From: Streptomyces sp. NBC_00094
Lineage (GTDB): Bacteria > Actinomycetota > Actinomycetes > Streptomycetales > Streptomycetaceae
Assembly: GCF_026343125.1 (NCBI RefSeq)
Contig: NZ_JAPEMB010000001.1
Coordinates: forward strand, 5,523,501 to 5,587,500
DNA: 64,000 nt
Reading direction: 5' to 3'
Made by a program: the position numbers and the translations under genes. The notes below the pieces were generated by a model that made no database searches, was not told where the DNA came from, and saw only the letters and a program-made list of their open reading frames with translations. Shown piece after piece: positions 57,288-64,000 of the stretch. Position 1 is the stretch's first letter; the number at the start of each line of letters is the position of its first letter.

Positions 57288-57764
57288 CTACGGCTTGCCC
57301 CGCCGCCCGCGCAGCTGCTCCGCGATCGGCTTCAGCGACTCGTGGAGGTCACCGAGGGCCTCCGCGCCGATCTGGTCGATGAAGTGCCTGCGCACCGACT
57401 CGACGTGGTGCGGGGCGACCTTGCGCATGGTCTCCATGCCGTCGTCGGTCAGGACGGCGTACAGCCCGCGCCGGTCGGACTCGCAGTTCTCGCGCCGGAC
57501 GAGTCCCGCGTTCTCCATCCGGGTGATCTGGTGGGAGAGCCGGCTCTTCGACTGGAGGGTGGCCGTGGCGAGGTCGCTCATGCGCAGCCGCCGCTCCGCC
57601 GACTCCGAGAGGTTCACCAGGATCTCGTAGTCGTTCATCGTCAGGCCGAAGGGCTGGAGGTCCTTCTCCAACTGGTACGCCAGCATCCTCTGGACGTCCA
57701 GGAAGGTGCGCCAGGCGCACTGCTCGCCGTCGGTGAGCCACGGGGTGGCCGTCTCGGTCTCCAT
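57288..57764 (-). CDS. MarR-family transcriptional regulator
   Basis: A 158-residue winged-helix regulator: helical N-terminus QRMLAYQLEKDLQPFGLTMND, DNA-binding LRMSDLATATLQSKSRLSHQI with recognition helix and wing ENCESDRRGLYAVLTDDG. ATG 57764. Its ligand and targets are unknown. It is convergent to meaB and lies upstream (in reverse) of the AIM24 genes' stop, so neither neighbour is clearly controlled by it. Confidence 0.9.
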   Translation of the reverse strand: METETATPWLTDGEQCAWRTFLDVQRMLAYQLEKDLQPFGLTMNDYEILVNLSESAERRLRMSDLATATLQSKSRLSHQITRMENAGLVRRENCESDRRGLYAVLTDDGMETMRKVAPHHVESVRRHFIDQIGAEALGDLHESLKPIAEQLRGRRGKP

Positions 57765-57917
57765 GTATGGATTCTACCTAAGAAGTTGAATACTTGACGA
57801 AGTCGGGGAGTGTGACGCCGGGCACCGGGTGGCGGCCATCGTCCGTGGGGCGCGGGGCGCCCCGGTCCTCGACACCGGCGCAGACGTTCGAGGGCGTCAC
57901 ACTCCGCAGACTACCGC

Positions 57918-58703
57918 TCACAGGCCGAAGCGACGCTGGAGGTCTCCGAGCTGGCCGGGAAGGCGCGGTACCGAGCCGGGCACGCTCTGGCCGGAACCGT
58001 GCGCTCCATGCTGACCCGGCACGCCCGCCTGTGCCGGCGGCCCGCCGATCGCCCGCTCCGGCATGAGCAGCTCCGTCGACTGGAGCAGCACCGTGCCCGC
58101 ACCCACGAACTCGAACTGGTGCTCCTCGCCCGAGGTGCCGCCGAGCCCCGTCAGGGCCCGTACGCCGCCCATCACGCCCGTCATGTAGCCGTGGTCGTAG
58201 TGGTGGCAGGGGGAGGGGCAGTCCGCCCAGCCGACCAGGGCCTGCGGGTCCACCCGCATCGGCGGCTCCATGAAGACCACCGGGCCGTTCGACGCGGCCA
58301 CGAACTTGCCCGTGCCGATCAGCGTCACGAAGCCCGGCACGATCGACTGCTTGAGCGCGAGCGTGGGCTGGTACGCGAGGAGGTTGCCCGAGCGGATCGT
58401 CAGGTTGCCCTTGTCCAGGTCGAACGAGTTCACGTCGAAGGCCCGGTCCGCGAGCAGCATCTTTCCGCTGCCCTCGGCCACCACCCAGTCGCTCGCGTGC
58501 AGCGGCGAGTGGAAGGACGTGCGGACCAGCCGGTCGAGCCGCCCGTGCCCGATGCCGTTGAACTCGATCCGCCCGTAGTAGGCGATCATCTTGCCCTTCT
58601 GCAGGAACCACTGGGAGCCCTGGAGCTCCACGCAGAAGGTGTACGCGTTGACGTTGTCGTCCGACGGAAGTGTCGTCGGGTCGTGGATCACCGGGGTGCT
58701 CAC
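57918..58703 (-). CDS. AIM24-family protein (third of three)
   Basis: A 261-residue AIM24 (DUF124, tryptophan RNA-binding-attenuator-like fold) protein: YTFCVELQGSQWFLQKGKMIAYYG, then MLLADRAFDVNSFDLDKGNLTI, and LIGTGKFVAASNGPVVFMEP. A Gly/Gln/Pro-rich tail of about 45 residues follows. GTG 58703 overlaps the end of the second AIM24 gene by 4 bases. Function in bacteria is unknown; fungal AIM24 supports mitochondrial inner-membrane organisation. Confidence 0.85.
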   Translation of the reverse strand: MSTPVIHDPTTLPSDDNVNAYTFCVELQGSQWFLQKGKMIAYYGRIEFNGIGHGRLDRLVRTSFHSPLHASDWVVAEGSGKMLLADRAFDVNSFDLDKGNLTIRSGNLLAYQPTLALKQSIVPGFVTLIGTGKFVAASNGPVVFMEPPMRVDPQALVGWADCPSPCHHYDHGYMTGVMGGVRALTGLGGTSGEEHQFEFVGAGTVLLQSTELLMPERAIGGPPAQAGVPGQHGAHGSGQSVPGSVPRLPGQLGDLQRRFGL

Positions 58704-59350
58704 AGCTTCTCCTCCGAGGCCTGGACGTACACCGCGCCGCTGCCGCTCAGCTCCAGCTGGAACGCCTCGCCCGAGCCGCGCCCCACCATGTCGCGCCAGC
58801 CGAGCGCGGTGGAGAGCTTGTTCCGTACGTCGCCGTGGTGCGCCACGTACGCCTGAGGGTCGACGTGGACCGGGCGGCCCGGGGTGATCGGGAGCTCGAT
58901 GACCCCGCCGTGCGCCATGACGGCCACCGAGCCGTGGCCCTTGAGCGTGGTGGTGAAGAGGCCCTGGCCGGTCACCTGGCCGCGGACCATGCCCATGACC
59001 CCGCCCTGCGAGCCCATGAACATCGTGCCCTGCTCCAGGGTGCCGTCGAAGGCGAGGAGCCGGTCGGCCTCGACGTACAGGGTGTCGCCCGTCAGCGCGA
59101 TCACCTGGATGTGGTGGCCGCCGTGCCCGAACATCACCGTGCCGTCGCCCTCGACCGTCATCAGCGGCGTCGCCTCGCCGGCCGCACGACGGCCGATCAT
59201 CGACATCAGGCCGCCCTGACCGCCCGACATGTTCGGCGTGAAAGTGACGTCGCCGCGGTACGCGAGCATCGCGCCGCGCTGGCTGAACATCCGCTGCCCC
59301 GGGATGACGGTCGCCTCGACCATCTTCGAGTTGATCTCGCGGAACGGCAT
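58700..59350 (-). CDS. AIM24-family protein (second of three)
   Basis: A 216-residue AIM24 protein: MVEATVIPGQRMFSQRGAML, GDGTVMFGHGGHHIQVIAL, QGLFTTTLKGHGSVAVMAHG and the end GSGEAFQLELSGSGAVYVQAS. ATG 59350 overlaps the stop of the first copy by one base. It is clearly homologous to the first copy (LFTTTxxGxG and FQxxxxGxGxVYVQxSE shared). Confidence 0.87.
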   Translation of the reverse strand: MPFREINSKMVEATVIPGQRMFSQRGAMLAYRGDVTFTPNMSGGQGGLMSMIGRRAAGEATPLMTVEGDGTVMFGHGGHHIQVIALTGDTLYVEADRLLAFDGTLEQGTMFMGSQGGVMGMVRGQVTGQGLFTTTLKGHGSVAVMAHGGVIELPITPGRPVHVDPQAYVAHHGDVRNKLSTALGWRDMVGRGSGEAFQLELSGSGAVYVQASEEKL

Positions 59351-59988
59351 CAGACGTCACCCCCGATGGTGTTCCGCTCGCTCGGCTGGACGTACACGAG
59401 GCCGTCCCCCTCGAAGCGGATCTGGAAGGCCTCGCCGCCGCCCTCGCCCATGAGGGTGCGGAACGTCACACCGGACTGGAAGTGCTGCTGGAGGTTGCCC
59501 TGGTGGGCGATGTACGCGCCGGGGTCGACCTGGAGCGGGTACTGCGGGGTCACCCGCAGCACGACCGCCGGGCCGTCGGACGTGATCGCCGCCTGGCCCG
59601 TGCCCTCGACGGTGGTCGTGAAGAGGCCGTTGCCGGTGGCGCCACCGCGCAGCCCCGTGAAGGTGGTGCCGGTGCGCAGCCCCGCGTCGGTGCAGAGCAG
59701 GTTGCTCGCCTCGACCCAGAGCTTGTCGCCGTGCAGGGACACGAGGTTGATCTCGGAGGCCCGGTCGGCGAACCAGCAGGTTCCCTGGCCGCGGACCTCC
59801 ATCACCTCCATCTGCTCACCGGTGAGCCGGCGGGTCACCATGCCACGCAGACCCTCACCGCCGCCGCTCATCTTCTTGAACGCCATCTGGCCGTCGTAGG
59901 CGACCATCGAGCCGTTCTTCGCCTTGACGGAGTCGCCGGTCACGGAGACGGCGAGCACTTTGCTGCCTTGGAGTCGGAACGTTGCCAC
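59350..59988 (-). CDS. AIM24-family protein (first of three)
   Basis: A 212-residue AIM24 protein starting MATFRLQGSKVLAVSVTGDS; motifs MVAYDGQMAFKKM, GQGTCWFADRASEINLVSL and NGLFTTTVEGTGQAAI. It heads a three-gene operon with stop-start overlaps, so all three are made together and may form a mixed oligomer. The divergent DUF3817 gene lies 107 bases upstream. Confidence 0.87.
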   Translation of the reverse strand: MATFRLQGSKVLAVSVTGDSVKAKNGSMVAYDGQMAFKKMSGGGEGLRGMVTRRLTGEQMEVMEVRGQGTCWFADRASEINLVSLHGDKLWVEASNLLCTDAGLRTGTTFTGLRGGATGNGLFTTTVEGTGQAAITSDGPAVVLRVTPQYPLQVDPGAYIAHQGNLQQHFQSGVTFRTLMGEGGGEAFQIRFEGDGLVYVQPSERNTIGGDV

Positions 59989-60095
59989 CAGAGGAAGGTA
60001 CTGGGCCCCCGGCTAAAGAGACAGCAAAGTCGGAGTGCACAATGGTCGGGCCCTTGTGCATCCGTTCACAAGATCGAACGAAGGTGACCCCCTCC

Positions 60096-60443
60096 GTGGA
60101 CATCAAGACCGCTTCCTCCCTCCACCGGCTCCGGCTCGTCTCCGCGCCGGAGGCCGTGTCGTTCCTGCTGCTGCTCGTCTGCTCGGTGCTCAAGCGGACG
60201 ACGGAATTCAACGCGGTGCCGGTCATGGGCGCGGTCCACGGCGTGCTGTTCATCCTGTACGTCCTCTTCTGGCTGGACGCCTGGAACCGCACCAAGTGGA
60301 GCTTCGGGACCGCCGCGCTCTACTTCGTTCTCTCGGTGCTGCCGTTCGGCGGCTTCTACGCCGAGCGGAAGCTGAAGGGCGAGGCCGCCGAGGCCGTCGC
60401 CGCCTCCCGCGCCGGCACCGCTGGGGACGCGGTGAAGGCGTGA
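60096..60443 (+). CDS. DUF3817 membrane protein
   Basis: A 115-residue protein with three predicted helices (about 18-36, 44-64, 70-90): RLVSAPEAVSFLLLLVCSVLKRTTEFN, HGVLFILYVLFWLDAWN, ALYFVLSVLPFGGFYAERKL. The family is widespread in actinobacteria with unknown role. GTG 60096 matches the usual VDIKTASSLHRLRLV start; GTG 60084 is an alternative. It is the last gene of the conserved chromosome before the integrative element. Confidence 0.85.
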   Translation: MDIKTASSLHRLRLVSAPEAVSFLLLLVCSVLKRTTEFNAVPVMGAVHGVLFILYVLFWLDAWNRTKWSFGTAALYFVLSVLPFGGFYAERKLKGEAAEAVAASRAGTAGDAVKA

Positions 60444-60625
60444 TCGTCGCGTTCTCGGTCACCCCGCTGGATGAACCGTAGCGGCGCCTGGATTTCGCCT
60501 GAGGGGGTGCACTCCACCCTCGCGGCGCTCTGGCGTGGAGCCCTGGGCGGGTTCGTTGCGAGCAGGGGAGCGGCCCGCCACTGGGAGGGAGTCCGGCGAC
60601 GGGCCGCAGGCGGTACCAGGTGCCG
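60444..60625. other. Likely boundary region of an integrative element
   Basis: A 182-base gap between the conserved DUF3817 gene and the 3' end of the serine integrase gene. The attachment junction is expected in such a place, but with only one end in the window no core duplication can be shown. No gene was seen here. Confidence 0.35.
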
Positions 60626-62011
60626 CTATGACGCCTCCTGCCAGGCGATGTCTTTCAGTGCGTCTTCCGCCGCGCCTTCCGGCTTCGGCCCCCAGGACAC
60701 CGTCAGGCGGTCGGCCTCTTGTTTCGGGTGGAGCGTCACCCGCAATCCCATGCCCGACAGGAGCCGGGACCGGGCCGACGCGTCGTACGCCTCCCATGCC
60801 TCCGCCATGGTCTGCCCGGTGGCCACCTGGACTTCCCGAACGTCAGGGTCGTGGGCGTCTCGAAGGCGGGCGTACGTGTCCTCCAGGTCCTGGGCCAGGC
60901 TCTCCAGGGTTCCCAGCATGAGCGGGCCGGCGGTGGCCATGCGTGCGGCCAGTCGCTCTGCCTGCTCCTTCGCTTCGAGCAGTTCGGCGGACAGGTCGTT
61001 GCCGCCGTCCAGGCGGACCACGGTCTCTGCGTACGTACCGAAGGCGGCCAGGAACTCCTTCTCCACGCGCCTGTCCAGGGTCTCCGCGTAGATGGTGACG
61101 TGACCGGCCTTGCAGCGATAGAGCGGGACACCCTTGTCCGATGTGCCTCCGTTCAGGCGCCCCTTGCAGCGATAGCACTGCGCTATGTCGGAGCACATGG
61201 GGGTAGCGCGGCGGGGCGCCCGGTCGGCTCCGGTCGCGAGGTCCAGCATTCGCTCACGGACGGCCATCAGCTCCGCGGCGGCCAGGATCGGGGGCGCGAA
61301 CTGAATGGGCATGATGCCGTCCGCCTCGCAGACCAACTCCCCCTTGTGGGTGCGCTGTCCACGCAATGTGGGGGACTTGAGGAGTCGCCGCCATTGCGGT
61401 TCCGACAGGCCCGTCATGCGCGCCGTGGCGGCCACCGTGGAGCCGTTGACGAGAGCGTTGACTGCGTCGCGGGCCGTCGCGGCCTGGTTGTCGTCGATGG
61501 CGAGATAGGCGGCCCCGTCCCTGCGCTCGATTCGGTATCCGAAGGGTGGGCGCCCACTGGACCAGCGGCCCTGACTTCGACGTGTGGAGTGCCCGTCGGT
61601 GATGCGGGACGCGATCATGTTGCGCTCCCACTCCGCGAGCGCGGACAGGACCATGGCCGCCATGCGCCCGGTCGGCGTCGTCGTGTCGATCGAGTTGTCT
61701 GCGGTTGCCAGGGCCACGCCGTGAGCTTCGGCCCAGGCGACCAGGCGCAGGAACTCACTCACGGATCGCGCGAAGCGGTCGAGCTTCCACGCGACCACAA
61801 CGGACGGCCTGTCGGCCATGAGTCCGGACATGGCCTTACGGTCCTCCAGCGGCTTGGTTCCGCTGACTCCCGCGTCCAGGTACTCGACGGCGTCCGACGG
61901 GTCGTAGCCGTGCGCCTCCAGCCAGCGGTGAGCGGCGGCGCGCTGCGTGTCGAGACTGGCGCTGTCGGCCGACTCGCGACTGAGCCTGAGGTAGATGCCT
62001 AACGTCGTCAT
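60626..62011 (-). CDS. Large serine recombinase (integrase)
   Basis: A 461-residue integrase: N-terminal resolvase domain with nucleophile Ser in [18 protein letters not shown], catalytic region [16 protein letters not shown] and [19 protein letters not shown], then the recombinase domain ([14 protein letters not shown]), a zinc ribbon with four Cys ([18 protein letters not shown] and YRCKAG) and a C-terminal coiled coil ([16 protein letters not shown]). It integrates circular DNA at a specific chromosomal att site. ATG 62011 is behind TTGGAGC; the longer upstream frame is not supported. Confidence 0.92.
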   Translation of the reverse strand: MTTLGIYLRLSRESADSASLDTQRAAAHRWLEAHGYDPSDAVEYLDAGVSGTKPLEDRKAMSGLMADRPSVVVAWKLDRFARSVSEFLRLVAWAEAHGVALATADNSIDTTTPTGRMAAMVLSALAEWERNMIASRITDGHSTRRSQGRWSSGRPPFGYRIERRDGAAYLAIDDNQAATARDAVNALVNGSTVAATARMTGLSEPQWRRLLKSPTLRGQRTHKGELVCEADGIMPIQFAPPILAAAELMAVRERMLDLATGADRAPRRATPMCSDIAQCYRCKGRLNGGTSDKGVPLYRCKAGHVTIYAETLDRRVEKEFLAAFGTYAETVVRLDGGNDLSAELLEAKEQAERLAARMATAGPLMLGTLESLAQDLEDTYARLRDAHDPDVREVQVATGQTMAEAWEAYDASARSRLLSGMGLRVTLHPKQEADRLTVSWGPKPEGAAEDALKDIAWQEAS

Positions 62012-62049
62012 GTGCTCCAACCTGCTCTTATTACGATGAACGTGAAGAG

Positions 62050-62196
62050 GTGATAGATGTCGTGAAGCGTGCCGTCGCCGCCGTGGAGGCGTGCGCCCTG
62101 CGTGTCTCGGTCGTCCTGAAGGCCGACATCCGTCCTGGTGTGACGGGCGGCCTGACCAAGAAGGTCGAGACGGTGGAGCGGTACCTGGCCGACTGA
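62050..62196 (+). CDS. Small ORF divergent from the integrase, 48 aa
   Basis: A short frame from GTG 62050 (or GTG 62062, which has AGAGG at nine bases) to TGA 62194-62196: [20 protein letters not shown] then [20 protein letters not shown] and ERYLAD. Codon usage has the expected G/C third positions and the product is a plausible amphipathic helix. It lies between integrase and the next gene on the opposite strand, where small excision or control genes often sit, but it resembles no family I know. Confidence 0.45.
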   Translation: MIDVVKRAVAAVEACALRVSVVLKADIRPGVTGGLTKKVETVERYLAD

Positions 62197-62205
62197 CGCA
62201 GACGG

Positions 62206-62556
62206 TCATGAAGTGGCGTTGCGCTGGGTCGGCGCGGGGCGGATGTTGTCCGCTGCCGTGGTCCACTCGATACCGGACGCAGGCCGGATGTGCGCCAGGC
62301 GAACCGGGCGGCCGCTCTCCTGAAGCTCGTGGGTGACGGCGGTGAGGCGGCCCACGCCGCGCGAGGCGACATCGCGGACCAGCGTGTTCAGGAGCGGGTG
62401 CTGCTCGTAGCCGTCGGGGCCGACCACATGAAGGGTGTCCTTCCGCCCGGCTTGCTCCTGGTCACGGCTCATGAACCGCTCCCATCCGTCGGCGGCCCGT
62501 AAGCGCAGGGCCCGGCTCGGCTCGCCGGGGCGGGGTTCCTCGGGTGGTGTGGGCAT
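62206..62556 (-). CDS. Hypothetical protein of the integrative element, 116 aa
   Basis: A 116-residue soluble charged protein (MPTPPEEPRPGEPSRALRLR, DGWERFMSRDQEQAGRKDTL, HVVGPDGYEQHPLL). Not recognised. ATG 62556 has the strong site AAGGAG. A GntR-type operator (62616-62639) lies 60 bases upstream, so it is probably controlled by the adjacent regulator. Confidence 0.65.
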   Translation of the reverse strand: MPTPPEEPRPGEPSRALRLRAADGWERFMSRDQEQAGRKDTLHVVGPDGYEQHPLLNTLVRDVASRGVGRLTAVTHELQESGRPVRLAHIRPASGIEWTTAADNIRPAPTQRNATS

Positions 62557-62615
62557 GCGGGTACTCCTTCCGGCATGACGAGGCGCACGGTAGGCGTGCC
62601 TGCTGCCGGAATCAG

Positions 62616-62639
62616 ACTGGACCGGTGGACCGGTCCAGT
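62616..62639. promoter_or_regulatory. GntR-type operator upstream of the 116-aa gene
   Basis: Perfect 10-bp arms ACTGGACCGG and CCGGTCCAGT around TGGA. The core GACCGGTGGACCGGTC matches, with one change, the operator at 63389-63410. It touches the stop codon of the GntR gene (62641-62639). Confidence 0.75.
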
Positions 62640-63367
62640 CAACCTGCCTGGCCCATCGGGTAGTTGTCCATGCGCTCCCAGGCTCCCCCTGGGGTGACGC
62701 CTTCTTCGCAGACCAGGGGCCTTTCTTCGTGGTCGTATGCGGTGTGCAGTACGACGGCCACGGCGCAAGGCCGTTTCACTCGAAGGTGTTCCGCCTCGGC
62801 ACTCGTTGCCAGGCGGATCGAGGTGATGTCCGTGCCCCGGACCGGTCCGCGCCCCGTGGTCCGGCGAACGTAGTGGGTGGTCCCTTCCGCGATCGGGCCG
62901 CCCTGGTGCAGGCGAGGGCACGCGTCGGCGATGTCCGGTGGGAACCACGCCACGGTGTAGGAGTGCGGCCGGTTGTCGTCCATGAGTGCCAACCGGGCCC
63001 GGTGCAGTGCTCGTACGCCGCTGTCCAGGCCCAGGGCCTCGGCGATATGGGAGGGCGGTACGAGCAGCTCCGGTGCACCCAGTCGTTTGAACGGCATCCC
63101 TCCTTGAGTCCTGCTGGTCCCCGCGCCACGCCCACCCGCCGGCCGCGCTACCGGAGCCTCGACCACGGAGAAGCCTCGACCCTGATGAGGCATCACGAGC
63201 CCGTCGGCGCGCAGCGCCTCCATGGCCTTGATCGCGGTTGCGCGTGAAACGCCCCACTGCTCGCAGAGGTCGCGGCTGGACGGCAGGAGCGAGCCGGAAC
63301 CGAACTCTCCGTCGGCGATGCGGCGCCGCAGGCTCTCCGCGATCTGCTCGTATTTCAAAAGGGGCAT
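62639..63367 (-). CDS. GntR-family regulator with UTRA domain (HutC subfamily)
   Basis: A 242-residue repressor: winged helix at about 1-70 (YEQIAESLRRRIADGEFGSG, SRDLCEQWGVSRATAIKAMEAL) and a UTRA ligand-binding domain at about 95-235 (HRARLALMDDNRPHSYTVAWFP, RPCAVAVVLHTAYDHEERPL). This type controls transfer and replication genes in actinobacterial integrative elements (KorSA-like) as well as catabolism. Operators lie directly upstream (63389-63410) and just beyond its stop, indicating autoregulation. ATG 63367 with GAAGGA. Confidence 0.88.
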   Translation of the reverse strand: MPLLKYEQIAESLRRRIADGEFGSGSLLPSSRDLCEQWGVSRATAIKAMEALRADGLVMPHQGRGFSVVEAPVARPAGGRGAGTSRTQGGMPFKRLGAPELLVPPSHIAEALGLDSGVRALHRARLALMDDNRPHSYTVAWFPPDIADACPRLHQGGPIAEGTTHYVRRTTGRGPVRGTDITSIRLATSAEAEHLRVKRPCAVAVVLHTAYDHEERPLVCEEGVTPGGAWERMDNYPMGQAG

Positions 63368-63388
63368 GTACGTTCCTTCGTCTGTTGG

Positions 63389-63410
63389 CCTGACCGGTTG
63401 ACCGGTCAGG
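63389..63410. promoter_or_regulatory. GntR-type operator between gntR and methyltransferase genes
   Basis: Perfect 9-bp arms CCTGACCGG and CCGGTCAGG around TTGA; the core GACCGGTTGACCGGTC also reads as two direct ACCGGT copies. It sits 22 bases upstream of the regulator ATG and 46 bases upstream of the divergent methyltransferase ATG, so can control both. Confidence 0.78.
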
Positions 63411-63455
63411 TTAAGGGGCTACCACCTCGTGCCACCAGCGGTCACAATCGCAACC

Positions 63456-64000
63456 ATGCCAACACCCTCCGTAGGTCCCGAGATCATCGCCTTCTACAGC
63501 GAGACCATCGACGAGTCCGAGCGGCTGACGGGCAGTGCCGACGGCGTCCTGGAGATGGCCCGCACGCAAGAGTTGCTGCGGAGGTATCTGCCTCCGGCGC
63601 CTGCCCGGATCGTCGACATCGGCGGCGGTCCCGGCGCGCACGCCCGGTGGCTCACCAAGGATGGGTACGAGGTCGATCTCATCGATCCTGTGCCGCGCCA
63701 CGTGGAGGCGGCGGTGGCGGCAGGCTTCCGTGCCGAACTCGGTGACGCGCGGGCGCTGAGCGCGCCCGACGGCACGTACGACGTGGCTCTCGTTCTCGGG
63801 CCGCTCTACCACCTGCTGGATCATGGCGACCGCGTCCAAGCCCTGCGCGAGGCCGCTCGCGTTGTCCGCCCGGGCGGCTTCGTCGCCGCTGCGGCCATCG
63901 GCCGCTACGCCTCGCTCTTCGAGCACGTCGCCACCACCATGCTCACTGTCGACCGAGTGCGTGACGCCGTGGCCGACATCCTCGTCACGGGCATCCACGC
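63456..64000 (+). CDS. Class I SAM-dependent methyltransferase (partial)
   Basis: The frame begins at ATG 63456 and runs off the right edge, 181 residues visible. SAM motif I is IVDIGGGPGAHARWL, acidic residue at the end of beta2 in VDLIDPVPRHV, motif GDARALSAPDGTYDVALVLG and post-motif LREAARVVRPGGFVAA. The start IIAFYSETIDESERLT resembles small-molecule or antibiotic-type methyltransferases. The substrate is unknown. It is divergent from the GntR gene with a shared operator, and belongs to the accessory element. Confidence 0.8.
   Translation, partial: MPTPSVGPEIIAFYSETIDESERLTGSADGVLEMARTQELLRRYLPPAPARIVDIGGGPGAHARWLTKDGYEVDLIDPVPRHVEAAVAAGFRAELGDARALSAPDGTYDVALVLGPLYHLLDHGDRVQALREAARVVRPGGFVAAAAIGRYASLFEHVATTMLTVDRVRDAVADILVTGIH

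Overview
The window is high-GC chromosomal DNA from a Streptomyces (or a very close relative). This is shown by strong third-position GC bias, frequent GTG and TTG starts, TANNNT-type -10 boxes placed for leaderless transcripts, and a gene order that follows the conserved core: lysA-hom-thrC-thrB-rho-LCP-rpmE-prfA-prmC-tsaC-glyA-wecA-atpIBEFHAGDC, then nucS, filP-scy, mce-thiolase-meaB. No taxon below genus can be assigned from the sequence alone.

Layout. 1-2.4 kb: a truncated pentapeptide-repeat membrane protein, a small conserved hypothetical gene, and a 1284-bp IS5-family (IS427-like) insertion sequence that carries a DUF2283 passenger gene and sits exactly at the stop codon of the hypothetical gene. 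2.6-9.6 kb: tRNA-Arg(CCG), a receiver-only response regulator, an ArgS-like protein lacking the catalytic core, and the lysine/threonine genes lysA, hom, thrC, thrB. 9.6-20.1 kb: rho, an LCP cell-wall ligase, L31, RF1 and its methyltransferase PrmC, TsaC, a phosphatase-like protein whose nucleophile is Ser, a SHMT and WecA. 20.3-28.8 kb: the nine-gene F1Fo ATP synthase operon followed by a DUF2550 protein. 28.8-37 kb (mostly minus strand): a GH18 chitinase with the classic double 12-bp promoter repeat, a NarL-type two-component system, a membrane protein whose 3' end runs into a relic of a cobalamin adenosyltransferase gene, the intact adenosyltransferase, and a three-gene RhtA-like exporter / unknown / cysteine desulfurase operon behind a CsoR/CstR-like operator. 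37-44.4 kb: hydroxybutyryl-CoA dehydrogenase, a STAS protein, a large membrane-anchored ATPase with a mucin-like tail, NucS, an SCO5389-like protein, an LLM oxidoreductase and a zinc-finger-like protein. 44.4-60.4 kb: two ABC-2 exporter pairs, the coiled-coil cytoskeletal proteins FilP and Scy, methylmalonyl-CoA epimerase, thiolase and MeaB, a MarR regulator, three tandem AIM24 proteins and a DUF3817 protein. 60.6-64 kb: the left end of an apparent integrative element (large serine integrase, small ORFs, GntR regulator with two matched operators, methyltransferase cut by the window edge).

How it works together. Most of the window is housekeeping: aspartate-family amino acids, translation termination and tRNA modification, cell-wall precursor and teichoic-type attachment, and oxidative phosphorylation. 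Tip-growth architecture (FilP, Scy) and propionate/methylmalonyl metabolism follow. Accessory interest lies in the IS with its passenger, the exporter-desulfurase operon, the relic adenosyltransferase 3' end, the AIM24 trio and the integrative element. No CRISPR array and no rRNA were seen.
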